Assembly (NCBI GenBank): GCA_023374045.1
Contig: CM041779.1
Span: forward strand, 273,047,258-273,111,257
Source of the DNA: Limonium bicolor
Lineage: Eukaryota; Streptophyta; Magnoliopsida; Caryophyllales; Plumbaginaceae
Direction: 5' to 3'
Length of the DNA stretch: 64,000 bases
Shown: positions 44,803 through 57,695 of the stretch, one piece after another
Numbering within the stretch: position 1 is the first letter of the stretch
Layout of the letters: the number at the start of each line of letters is the position of its first letter
Translations under genes and position numbers: made by a program
The notes under the pieces: model-generated
Databases searched by the model: none
What the model saw: only the letters and a program-made list of their open reading frames with translations
Told to the model about the DNA's origin: nothing

Positions 44803-44814
44803 GCTCTGATACCA
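44803..44814 (-). other. Primer-binding site for tRNA-Met (nested element)
   Basis: The minus strand reads TGGTATCAGAGC, four bases inside the LTR end at 44819. Confidence 0.95.
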
Positions 44815-44818
44815 CTTT

Positions 44819-47800
44819 TGTAACACCCCTACTAATTCGGCTCCTAATAATCCTGTAAATGTCGCACAATATAAATAAATCGCAGCGGTAAGTAAGACTG
44901 TCGCCCTAATGGTGTCACTGTTATCACTCGCCCATACGGGTGATAACGATTTACCTGATAATCAACTTGCGAAACGTATTCCCGCAGTGATCACAAGAGA
45001 TAGATAGTAGTACTTAAACAATTTAAAACAAATCTAACAACAACCAATTATTACAGACCGTGAGCATCTAAACCAAACACACCTCGGTTAAACAACCCGA
45101 GTCCAAAACAACCTGAGTATCACACCGTACCAAGTCTAAACCAACAGTAATATCACAATAGTCACGCCTCGCTGCGACCCACCAGCTAGTCACCTGCATG
45201 AAAGTGGTTTGTGGTATGGAATCAGCCCCTGCTGAGTATGTCATCACATGCCCCGTCATGCCCCCAAAGACCCCTCATTATTTGGTCGAGAGCATGAGGT
45301 TCATTACATGCAATACCGTTTTAATATTTAAAACTGTAAAACAATTAACAGTAACATCCATACAATAAACACAACCATCACCATATATAATATAACCACA
45401 AGTATAACCAATGAACAACCAAGCGAAACAACGAGAACAATAAACAAGTACTAGTTCTCGTCCATGGTGTAGAAACCAATATCGTTCGCCACTGTATAAT
45501 TCTTAACTGTATTATTTGTTCAGTTATACCTAGTGACAATGTCTCGTTAAAACGACATGTCTCTAGTTACCCATATATTATGGCGGGTCACCCACGGCAG
45601 TAGCCACTCCAACGGTAGAGTCTCCGACCAACGAGCCATTCTAGCTCACGGGAAATTTTCTTGATACTTGCGGACCCGTACGCGGACATCCTGGTATCGT
45701 TTTTGTGATCACAGCGCGCACCAAGAGCCACATCCTCCTGGCTTTACTTCCTTCCATTAATTAATTAATTATCCCATCGCATCGCATTACCAATTTTTTT
45801 CCTAACACAGCAGACTAAGGTCATTAGTCCAATCCGGAGTCTGTAAACTCGGGATCCAGTGTTAGATACGAGAGCGGCGTTGAAAGGCCAATGCTCCGTA
45901 TAAAAGTCTCGGATAATATGTATATCTTATTATCCTAGTGCTACAACGTTTTTCTGACGATCCTTATATTTCATATAAGATAGCACCATAGCCGCTAGTT
46001 CGTTTTATATATATAGGTTCATATATACGAACCAATACTGTTAACTCAACAACAGTAAATAATAAGCAGCTATAAATATACAATTCATGCATATTAATTA
46101 TCACATTCAGACAAACAATCTTATCACAGATCACACAGAAGTCTGAACTGAGGAAGCCCTCAGAGACAATCAGAGACACATAACAACATACCGTTCACCC
46201 TGATGTATTACGGTGGAGTATGAATCAGCAAGATCCTATGCTCTTTGTGTAGTCTCTAACAGTCTAAACAATACATAATGCTACTGATTAGCATACCGTA
46301 TAACAACTCAATCCTACGGTACCCCGTACCGTCACTAACACCTCCCGGTTACCCCCCGTTATTAGCTATCAACATTTGTCGGGTTTTAGGTTTAACTCGA
46401 GATTGGAAAAGTGTTATATTACATGCGTAGTCTGTCTTGTATATTAATATACTTATTGTTGAACTCGTTATCGCATGTGACTTAACTCACCCTTGTATGT
46501 CGTATAGTTTATTTCATTATTGCATGTGTGATCCTTTGTCATGCATTATGCATCTCACCTTAGTATTTATTTTCCTAAGGTTTGTCTCTTTTTTTTTTAA
46601 ATTCAATGTGGTATAATTCATTTGTAAACAATACTTTGAATGTATAAATTCTTATTATCCCATGTATACTCCTAACATTAGAATTCCACATCTAATGTTT
46701 GTAATTCTTTTCCCTTTTATCATATGTCATTTTTCATTATGAAACACATGGTCATTAAACCATATTATATTTTTCCACCATAACATATATTTATTTATGT
46801 GTATGTATTATGGAACTATTTCTTATATGGTAAGTCTTATAATATATATTCATTCTTTCTAATGAATACCTCTTATATTATAAATGTTATAATCCTATAA
46901 CATCAAAACCATATTATAAATTCCATTTAAAAATATTAATATTTCCGAACAGCACCTATGTTCTTAAATATTTACAAAATCCACCACTTAGTTAATATAA
47001 TGTTACATTATTGTTATATAACATATCTTATGACATTTAAGTCATTTAAAACAATTATAACCTATAGTTATATTTTGTTTATAAAATACCAAATAGCCCC
47101 TTATATTTTCGGTTTCCATTATACACCACTAAATTCTATAAATCACAATTCCATCCCAATTTATAATACATAGTTTTCTAATTCCCTTAAACCATATATT
47201 ATACATATATCTTTCTAAAACCTTATATATCATTTCAAAAAATTACCAAACTATACCAAAAGGTTATAAATATTATTCCTAACCTTATACTCCTTTAAAT
47301 CTCGTTTTCACCCCTTTGTTACCCATTTGTAACAATGTTATAAGTATCTTATATTATACTTATATAACTCATATAAACTCCAAATTTAACCAAATAAATT
47401 TCTAAAAATTCCTAATAACCTAAGGTTTGTACTAAACTCCATTTAGTACCCCAAGTTTTCGGAAATTACATTATAGCCCCATCTCTTTTAAATCTTTTAC
47501 AAATTAATACTTATCTTAATATAAGGTAGTATTTTAATTTCTTAATTTTCCAAACTTGGTCAAAGTCTCCTATATAGTCAACTTTGACTTCTAATACCAA
47601 ATGGGAACCAATTTTTCGGTAATCACTAATAATAACCTATACTTTTCTATTTTTACAATTTTGACCCAAAACTTTATAAAATGTTATAATTTTTATTAAA
47701 TTCATTTAAAAACCCTAAATTGCTCTAAATTAAGCCCACGGCTTTCTAATTCCTAGTATTACGAATTGGCCCCAATTTTAATTATAAGCATAAATAAAAC

Positions 47801-49336
47801 TAAATAAGCTTATAAACTTAAATTAAAATGGCCTAATGACATGGCCTTATTACAACCTTGAACTTGCAAAATAAATTACACAATAAATGTCTCAAAATAT
47901 AGCATATATTTCGGCCTCACTTTGGTTTAATTATTTTTCCACATAATGTCATAATTTGACCATTATGTTAATTAAATCTCTTAAATGACTAGCTTAATTT
48001 ATCTTAGCCATTTTTTCCATTTTTAGGTCAATATGACCTATATATGTAATTTCACTCTCGGCCATATATATATATATGCTTAAAAATTATAAAAATCATA
48101 AGTTTAAGGTGTTTATACCTTGGTTATTCCTTGTATGCCTCGGCCTCTTGTAGGAAATTCACCACATGATTTAGACATGTTTAATACACAAAACAAGATA
48201 TGGTTACACTCCAAGCTTGAGCTTAACCATAAGGAATAATTAATGTAAGATTTAAGGCAAAAATCACCTTAAAAATGCAAGGGAAGTTCTAGGTGGTTTC
48301 GACCTGAACCAAACACACCACAAGGTGTTAGATCCACCATATTGACATAGGAAATAGCTAGATCACAACAAGCTGCCTTGTTATTAGGTTTTACCTTGGA
48401 AAATGCCTTAAAAGAGAGTATTTCTCTTGGATCTCGGCCACCTTGCTCCAAATGGCTAACCAACTGAATGAACATGTAAATATGAAGATTATGAGTGTAT
48501 AAACTCATAAAAATTGAAGGAAGAAAACCGCTTGAAGATTGAGAGGCTTAAGGTATGTTTTTACCTTAAAATGAAATTTTGAGCAACCTTGGTCCCTCTA
48601 CTTGCTTCAACCGAGTTTGCTCTTGTTCTAACCTTAGAACACTGAGAATAAGCCATAGGAATTGATGAGCCACGAAATCTAGGTGTAGGTAGTGAAGAGA
48701 TGAAGAAAAAGGGCTAAAAATGACCTTAAAACACTTACCTTAAGAGCTTAGGAGTTAGATCTGCCTTCCATGCTCAAGAACAAAGCTTGAGAGCTGCTAG
48801 GAAGGAGGAGAGCTCGGTTGGAGAGGCTGGGATCGGACAAGGAGGAAGGAAGAGGTGGTAAGGTTGGAAATAATTGAAAAAGTAAGTTTCTATTGTAAAT
48901 TTGTGTTAGGTATCAATTTGTCTCTTAATTATTGCAGCTGTCTCCTCTCCTCTTGCCAGCCGATTTCCATGGTCCAAATGGGTCATTAATTGACCATTGA
49001 CCATACTTGGTCAATTTGACTCATGCGGGCCCCACTTTAGGGTTTTATTAATATTTTAATATTAAATTTGTAAAAATTCGTAAATTTCTGGAATTAAATT
49101 CCTAATATGATATAATATGATAGAATATCATATTTAAGGGTAATTATAATCTTTAAGCCCATTAAAAATCAATTTAAAAGGCAATCTCACAAAAACGTGC
49201 TTTAAGGTGTTTTAGTGCACATTTTTGTGTCACAGGGTGTTCCTGAGCTTAGTTCTCCTTGAGAACGGTTTTTTGTGTTCATTACTTCATTATAATACTT
49301 AGGAATCCACTTTGGATCCTATTTGAGGTCATACAA
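44819..49336 (-). repeat. Middle LTR: 5' LTR of full copy, shared as 3' LTR
   Basis: The plus strand starts TGTAACACCCC, next to the primer-binding site. It lacks roughly the first 170 bp of the LTR: at 49336 (...GTCATACAA) it jumps to gag sequence instead of reaching GGGGTATTTCA. It carries the GGGGCTGATTCC...CATGCAG/GT leader element at 45186-45245. No genes. Confidence 0.9.
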
Positions 49337-49341
49337 CACAA

Positions 49342-49814
49342 CAAATGAGCAGGATAGTACTTCTATCTCAACAATTCCACAAAAAACCAGGCCATCAAAA
49401 ACCCTCTGTAGCAAGATAATGTGCCTTCCACGGACCTCCACCAAGTGTGGCAGCGTCCTTCAGGTGAAAGGCTGCTATATCGACTCGGTGCTCAGCAGGC
49501 ACGTGTATGGCATCGAAGGCCTTCTCGTGCTCAACAATGAATCTCCAGGACAGTGGGGTCAGCAACTCCATCATAGGTAGGTACTCGCGTGTCAGCTACG
49601 CTCTTCAGCAATTCGGCTCTCTAGGTGCGGGTACGGGTGGGACTACCGGTGGTGCAGGTGGTGCTCCTATATGGATACCTCCATCTGGGCTAGCTGAGCG
49701 AAGACAGCAGCTACCGTCTCAGCCACGCCCACGGGGGGCCTCCGGAGGTCCTGCTCCAGGCCCACCGCCCCTTCCACAACCTCCTCTGCCTGCTGATCGC
49801 CTCCCAGAAGACAT
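49342..49814 (-). pseudogene. gag: gag N-terminal fragment of second nested copy
   Basis: The reverse complement of 49342-49814 matches 44122-44596 base for base apart from many single-base losses, which break the frame repeatedly (for example in the Ala/Pro-rich part). It holds the start ATG (49814) and the first part of the Gag domain only. The deletion joins this point directly to the middle LTR, so all of pol and AlkB of this copy are gone. Confidence 0.88.
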
Positions 49815-50023
49815 CTGAAGAATTCAAAATTGAAGTCAACACTCGGTGTAAGTACCGTACTTATCTCAACCGTAAGTTCACATAGCCCTAAAAGGCATAT
49901 AAACACATTGTCCCCGACAATCTCCTAACTCAAATCATTTACAACAATCTCCTAGGTATGGTGTGTGAATAACCTAGGCTCACGGTACTTAAACTACTAT
50001 CTCTTGTAATCAGGCGGTACTCC

Positions 50024-50035
50024 GCTCTGATACCA
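50024..50035 (-). other. Primer-binding site for tRNA-Met (second copy)
   Basis: The minus strand reads TGGTATCAGAGC, next to the right-hand LTR. Confidence 0.93.
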
Positions 50036-50039
50036 CTTT

Positions 50040-53000
50040 TGTAACACCCTACTAATTCGGCTCTCCTCCATAAGTCAAATGTCGCACAATATAAATAAAT
50101 CGCAGCGGTAAGTAAAGACTGTCGCCTAATGGTGTCACTGTTATCACTCGCCCATACGGGTGATAACGATTTACTGATAATCACTTGCGAAACGTATTCC
50201 CGCAGTGATCACAAGAGATAGATAGTAGTACTTAAACATTTAAAACAAATCTAACCACACCAAATTACAGACCGTGAGCATCAAACCAAACACACCTCGG
50301 TTAAACAACCCGAGTCCCAAAACAACCTGAGTATCACACCGTACCAAGTCTAAACCAACAGTAATATCACAATAGTCACGCCTCGCTGCGACCCACCAGC
50401 TAGTCACCTGCATGAAAGTGGTTTGTGGTGGAATCAGCCCCTGCTGAGTATGTCATCACATGCCCTGTCATGCCCCCAAAGACCCCTCAATATTTGGTCG
50501 AGAGCATGAGGTTCATTACATGCAATACCGTTTAATATTAAAACTGTAAAACAATTAACAGTAACATCCATACAATACAAACACCATCACCATATATAAT
50601 ATACCACATGTATAACCAAGAACAACCAAGCGAAACAACGAGAACAATAAACAAGTACTAGTTCTCGTCCATGGTGTAGAAACCAATATCGTTCGCCACG
50701 GTATAATTCTTAACTGTATTATTTGTTCAGTTATACCTAGTGACAATGTCTCATTAAAATGACATGTCTCTAGTTACCCATATATTATGGCGGTCACCAC
50801 GGCAGTAGCCACTCCAACGGTAGAGTCTCCGACAACGAGCCATTCTAGCTCACGGGAAATTTTCTTGATACTTGCGGACCCGTACGCGGACATCCTGGTA
50901 TCGTTTTTGGATCACAGCGCGCCCCAAGAGCCACATCCTCCTGGCTTTACTTCCTTTCCATTAATTAATTATACCATCGCATCGCATTACCATTTTTTTC
51001 CTAACATAGCAGACTAAGGTCATTAGTAATCCAGAGTCTGTAAACTCGGGATCCAGTGTTAGATACGAGAGCGGCGTTCAGAAAGGCCAATGCTCCGTAT
51101 AAAAGTCTCGGATAATATATATATCTATTATCCTAGCTACAACGTTTTCTGACGATCCTTATATTTCATATAAGATAGCACCATAGCCGCTAGTTCGTTT
51201 TATATATATAGGTTCATATATACGAACCAATACTGTTAACTCAACAACATAAATAATAAGCAGCTATAAATATACAATTCATGCATATTAATTATCACAT
51301 TCAGACAAACAATCTTATCACAGATCACACAGAAGTCTGAACTGAGGAAGCCCTCAGAGACAATCAGAGACACATAACAACATACCGTTCACCCTGATGT
51401 ATTACGGTGGGAGTATGAATCAGCGAGATCCTATGCTCTTGTGTAGTCTCTAACAGTCTAAACAATACATAATGCTACTGATAGCATACCGTATAACAAC
51501 TCAATCCTATGGTACCCCGTACCATCACTAACACCTCCCGGTTACCCCCCCGTTATTAGCTATCAACATTTGTCGGGTTTTAGGTTTAACTCGAGATTGG
51601 AAAAGTGTTATATTACATGCGTAGTCTGTCTTGTATATTAATATACTTATTGTTGAACTCGTTATCGCATGTGACTTAACTCACCCTTGTATGTCGTATA
51701 GTTTATTTCATTATTGCATGTGTGATCCTTGTCATGCATTATGCTCTCACCTTAGTATTTATTTTCCTAAGGTTTGTCTCTTTTTTTTTTAAATTCAATG
51801 TGGTATAATTCATTTGTAAACAATACTTTGAATGTATAAATTCTTATTATCCATGTATACTCCTAACATTAGAATTCCACATCTAATGTTTGTAATTCTT
51901 TTCCCTTTTATCATATGTCATTTGTTTCATTTGAAAACACATGGTCATTAAATCATATTATTATATTACACATCCACCATAACATATATTTATTTATGTG
52001 TATGTATTATGGAACTATTTCTTATATGTAAGTCTTATAATATATATTCATTCTTTCTAATGAATACCTCTTATATTATAAATGTTATAATCCTTATAAC
52101 ATCAAAACCATATTATAAATTCCATTTAAAAGTATTAATATTTCCGAACAGCACCTATTTCTTAAATATTTACAAAATCCACCACTTAGTTAATATAATG
52201 TTACATTATTGTTATATAACATATCTTATGACATTTAAGTCATTTAAAACATTATAACCTATAGTTATATTTTGTTTATAAATACCAAAGAGCCCTTATA
52301 TTTCGGTTTCCATTATACACCACTAAAATTCTATAAATCACAATTCCATCCTAATTTATAATACATAGTTTCCTAATCCCTTAAACCATATATTATACAT
52401 ATAGCTTTCTAAAACCTTATATATCATTTCAAAAAATTACCAAACTATACCAAAAGGTTATAAATATTATTCCTAACCTCATACTCCTTTTAAATCTCGG
52501 TTTTCACCCCTTTGTTACCCATTTGTAACAATGTTATAAAGTATCTTATATTATACTTATATAACTCATATAAACTCCAAATTTAACCAATAAATTTCTA
52601 AAAATTCCTAATAACCTAAGGTTTGTACTAAACTCCATTTAGTACCCCAAGTTTTCGGAAATTACATTATAGCCCCATCTCTTTTAAATCTTTACAAATT
52701 AATACTTATCTTAATATAAGGTAGTATTTTAATTTCTTAAATTTTCCAAACTTGGTCAAAGTCTCTCTCCTATATAGTCAACTTTGACTTCTAATACCAA
52801 ATGGGAACCAATTTTCGGTAATCACTAATAATAACCTATACTTTTCTATTTTTACAATTTTGACCCAAAACCTTATAAAATGTTATAATGTTTATTAAAT
52901 TCATTTAAAAACCCTAAATTGCTCTAAATTAAGCCCACGGCTTTCTAATTCCTAGTATTTACGAATTGGCCCCAATTTTAATTATAAGCATAAATAAAAT

Positions 53001-54708
53001 AAATAAGCTTATAAACTTAAATTAAAATGGCCTAATGACATGGCCTTATTACAACCTTGAACTTGCAAAATAAATTACACAATAAATGTCTCAAAATATA
53101 GCATATATTTTCGGCCTCACTTTGGTTTAATTATTTTTCCACATAATGTCATAATTTGACCATTATGTTAATTAAATCTCTTAAATGACTAGCTTAATTT
53201 ATCTTAGCCATTTTTTCCATTTTTAGGTCAATATGACCTATATATGTAATTTCACTCTCGGCCATATATATATATATCCTTAAAAATTATAAAAATCATA
53301 AGTTTAAGGTGTTTATACCTTGGTTATTCCTTGTATGCACTCGGCCTCTTGTAGGAAATTCACCACATGATTTAGACATGTTTAATACACAAAAACAAGA
53401 TATGGTTACACTCCAAGCTTGAGCTTAACCATAAGGAATAATTAATGTAAGATTTAAGGCAAAAATCACCTTAAAAATGCAAGGGAAGTTCTAGGTGGTT
53501 TCGACCTGAACCAAACACACCACAAGGTGTTAGATCCACCATAATGACATAGGAAATAGCTAGATCACAACAAGCTGCCTTGTTATTAGGTTTTACCTTG
53601 GAAAAATGCCTTAAAAGAGAGTATTTCTCTTGGATCTCGGCCACACTTGCTCCAAATGGCTAACCAACTGAATGAACATGTAAATATGAAGATTATGAGT
53701 GTATAAACTCATAAAAATTGAAGGAAGAAAACGCTTGAAAGATTGAGAGGCTTAAGGTATGTTTTTACCTTAAAATGAAATTTTGAGCAACCTTGGTCCC
53801 TCTACTTGATTCAACCGATTTTGGCTCTTGTTATAACCTTAGAACACTGAGAATAAGCCATAGGAATTGATGAGCCACGAAATCTAGGTGTAGGTAGTGA
53901 AGAGATGAAGAAAAAGGGCTAAAAATGACCTTAAAACACTTACCTTAAGAGCTTAGGAGTTATATCTGCCTTCCATGCTCAAGAACAAAGCTTGAGAGCT
54001 GCTAGGAAGGAGGAGAGCTCGGTTGGAGGGTGGGATCGGACAAGGAGGAAGAAGAGGTGGGTAAGGTTGGAAATAATTGAAAAAGTAAGTTTTACTATTG
54101 TAAATTTGTGTTAGGTATCAATTTGTCTCTTAATTATTGCAAGCTGTCTCCTCTCCTCTTGCCAGCCTATTTCCATGGTCCAAATGGGTCAATTAATTGA
54201 CCATTGACCATACTTGGTCAATTTTAACTCATGCAGGCCCCACTTTAGGGTTTTATTAATATTTTAATATTAAATTTGTAAAAATTCATAAATTTCTGGA
54301 ATTAAATTCCTAATATGATATAATATGATAGAATATCATATTTAAGGGTAATTATAATCTTTAATCCCATTAAAAATCAATTTAAAAGGCAATCTCACAA
54401 AAACGTGCTTTAAGGTGTTTTAGCGCACATTTTTGTGTCACAGGGTGTTCCTGAGCTTAGTTCTACTTGAGAACGGTTTTTTTGTGTTCATTACTTCATT
54501 ATATACTTAGGAATCCACTTTGGATCCTATTTGAGGTCATACAAATCTTATGGTGTCTTAAAGCACATTTTTGGCTTTACCGATCTTAAGGCGTGTTTGC
54601 CTTGTTGAGATCTTTTAGATTGTTCCCCAATAATATTTAGATGTTTATTAATCATCTTAGATCATTAATAGATCATTTAATTATATTTTAAAGGTTAGGG
54701 GTATTTCA
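50040..54708 (-). repeat. Right-hand LTR of nested block (complete, 4669 bp)
   Basis: It has both termini (TGTAACACCC at 50040, GGGGTATTTCA at 54708). It is the only complete copy in the block, and its outer neighbour is RT coding sequence of the host element (GCATGGCTCC). The left target duplicate is lost with the deleted end at 33956. Relative to the other two copies it shows many one-base deletions spread over its length. Confidence 0.92.
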
Positions 54709-57357
54709 GCATGGCTCCGGCAGAAATGAATGAATTAAAAAACAGTTGAAAGATTTGTTAGATAAAGGATTTATAAGACCAAGTGTGTCACCATGGGGAG
54801 CGCCAGTCCTCTTCGTGAAGAAGAAGGATGGTAGTCTCCGCCTCTGCATCGACTACAGAGAGCTGAATGCAGTTACAGTGAAGAATAAGTACCCACTACC
54901 CCCATTGACGATCTGTTCGATCAGTTGAAGGGACCGTCTATGTTCTCCAAGATTGATCTCAGATTGGGGTATCATCAGATAGCCATTAAGGAGGGAGACA
55001 TTGAGAAGACGGCATTCCGGACACGATACGGCCACTATGAGTTTACAGTGATGCCGTTCGGTTTGTCGAACGCACCGGCAAAGTTTATGGATCTGATGAA
55101 CCGCTTGTTCCGGGAGCAGCTGGACAAGTCGGTTGTGGTGTTTATTGAGGACATTTTGATATACTCGAAATCTAAGGTTGAACATGAGGAACATCTGAGG
55201 AGAGTATTGGAAATATTGAGAGAGAACCAGCTATATGCTAAGTTCTCCAAATGTGAGTTTTGGCTTGACCAGGTCTCTTTCCTAGGTCATGTCATCTCAG
55301 ATGCTGGGATCTCAGTGGACCCAGCAAAGATTGATGTCGTACGTACTTGGCCAAGGCCGAAGACTGTTACCGACATCCGGAGCTTTCTCGGTCTAGCAGG
55401 TTACTACAGGAGGTTTGTTAGAGATTTCAGCAAGGTCGCGAAACCGATGACCAGTCTGATGAAGAAAGATGCACCGTTCTTATGGACGGTTGACTGTGAG
55501 AAATCATTTCAGAGCTTGAAGGACTCACTGACCACTGCACCGGTTCTGACCATTCCAGACAGTACAGAGGGCTTTGAGGTTTATTGTGATGCATCCGGCA
55601 GAGGGCTGGGTTGCGTGCTCATGCAACATGGCAAGGTGGTGGCATATGCCTCACACCAGTTGAAGAAACATGAGGAGAACTACCCCACACATGATTTAGA
55701 GCTGCGAGCTGTAGTCTTCGCTTTGAAGATATGGCGCCACTACTTATACGGGGTTAGTGTGACGATCTACACCGATCATAAGAGTTTGAGATACATATTC
55801 ACTCAGAAGGAGTTGAATCTTCGACAGAGGAGATGGTTAGAGTTTCTGAAAGACTATGACATTGACCTCCAATACAAAGAGGGAAAGGCCAATGTTGTAG
55901 CAGACGCCCTGAGCCGTCGAGCACACTCACTCCATTCGCTAGTTTCTTTCTCCAGCTTGGTTGATGAGGTGCGAGAGGCTCAGAGGTCAGATGAGTACAT
56001 GAGAGAGGTCAGACAGAAGCTGACAGATGGTACCTTTGAGAGTCAGAAATACGACTTCAGACTTCACGATGATGATCTGATCAGACTTAAGGGCCGGTTG
56101 TGCATACCACGGGGCAACACGGATCTGAAAGACCGTATACTTAGAGAATCACACTGTTCTTCAGTTTCCATCCATCTGGGAGCCTCTAAGATGTATAAAG
56201 ACATGAAGAGATACTTCTGGTGGTCGGGGATGAAGACAGATGTTACCGAGTTCGTCCTGAGGTGTCTCACATGCCAGAAGGTAAAATTCGAGCACCGACG
56301 ACCGGGCGGAATGGTACAATCGATGCCAGTTCCGGAATGGAAGTTCCATGATATCTCCATGGACTTTGTAGTTGGACTTCCACCTGCTAGGGGAGGTCTC
56401 AACATGATATGGGTGGTGGTGGATCGCCTTACCAAACTAGCCTGATTCATACCGATGAAGGATACTTGGAAGGTGACCAAATTAGCTGAGTTGTTTGAGA
56501 AAGAATAAATGAGACATCACGCGGATACCAAAGACCATAGTGTCAGACAGAGATACAGATTCCTTTCGAGGTATGGAGAGCTACTAGAGAAGCGTTGGGT
56601 ACAGAACTGAAGTTGAGTACCGCGTTCCATCCTCAGACAGATGGTCAGACTGAGCGTACTATTCAGACGACTCGAGGACATGCTGAGAGCAGTGCCTTAG
56701 ACTTCCAGGCAGTTGGATTGACAGACTACATCTGATCGAGTTTCAGACAACAACAGCTATCACGCTTTGATCAAGATGGCACCTTTTCAAGCGTTGTACG
56801 GTAGACCATGTCGTACACCGCTCTGCTGGGATGAGTCGAGTGAGATGGTCATTATAGACCAGAGTACTTGAGCAAGTTAAGGCTGAGTTCAGCAAATCAG
56901 GGAGAACATGAAAGCTGCTCAAGATAGGCGAAGTCGTTGCTGATGTTCGACGACGGACCTGAGTTCGCAGTGGGCGACCAGGTATTTCTACGAGTTTCAC
57001 CGATGAAGGGTGTATTCAGTTTTGGCAGAAGGGCAAATTAACCCGAAATTGTTGGTCCTTATGAGATTACGGAGCGGGTGGGACCGGTTGCTTACAGGTG
57101 AATTTCCCTGCTGAGCTGGGTAAAGTGCATGATGTTTTTCATGTTTCACAGCTAAAGAAATACATGCACCACCCCTCCCATGTGTTAGAACCTGAGAGGT
57201 TGACTTTAGAACCGAATATGAGATCCGTGGAGACTCCTCAGAGAATCTTGGACAGTAAGACTAGGGACACTCGCCACAAGTCAGTGCGACTGGTGAAGGT
57301 TCTCTGGTCTAACCAGGATGTCAAAGAGGCCACGTGGGAATTAGAGGATAGATGAGG
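54709..57357 (+). pseudogene. RT - RNase H - integrase of outer chromovirus
   Basis: It resumes at MAPAEM (RT N-terminus), [21 protein letters not shown], then a shift near 54900 and a 506-residue frame (54925-56445): [10 protein letters not shown], active site FIED instead of FxDD (Glu75), RNase H EVYCDAS, integrase zinc box (CLTC) and ISMDFV. A TGA at 56443 follows DRLTKLA. The integrase core then decays in several frames (SERT-like piece near 56650). The last part, 57098-57355, reads HNVF-type DVFHVSQLKKY and VKVLWSNQDVKEATWELED, the chromodomain-like tail. Protease and the first RT residues are missing because of the nested insertion and deletion. Confidence 0.88.
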
Positions 57358-57695
57358 GCGAAGTAACCCTTCTTTGTTTACTGACTAGATCGTCTGTATA
57401 GGGTACGGGGCGTACCCTTTTTTAAGGGGGGTAGAGCTTCCTCGCTTTTGAGTTAAGAAACAAACTTGTTGTCGTTGTTTGGTTGTCTAAGATTGAATTG
57501 TGTGTAAGTTGCTACACTTTGGTGTTAAGTTTGAGTTTATGTATAATACTTATGTATTGTATTTGAGATTGCCTTTGAGTCCTGAGGTTGGTGAATGTGA
57601 ATATAAGATGTGGTGTTAAGATTAAGGGAATTGAGTACCGTGAATGGTTAGCATATATGTGAACTTTGGGACAAGTTCTTTTAAGGGGGGTAGAT
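57358..57695 (+). other. 3' untranslated region with two polypurine tracts
   Basis: TTAAGGGGGGTAGA occurs at 57422-57435 and again at 57681-57694. The second is directly before the 3' LTR. Nothing else is recognised. Confidence 0.85.

Larger units (their letters stand above)
33956..54708 (-). mobile_element. Nested chromovirus block: LTR-interior-LTR-fragment-LTR
   Basis: Three LTR copies of one family (33956-38197, 44819-49336, 50040-54708) enclose a nearly full interior (38198-44818) and a 0.7-kb interior fragment (49337-50039), all on the minus strand. The left LTR lacks about 428 bp of its 3' end, at the point where outer AlkB sequence stops. The middle LTR lacks its first 170 bp or so, and joins directly to gag. 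The right LTR is complete and abuts outer RT sequence at 54709. This fits two elements sharing the middle LTR after recombination, followed by deletions. Confidence 0.88.
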
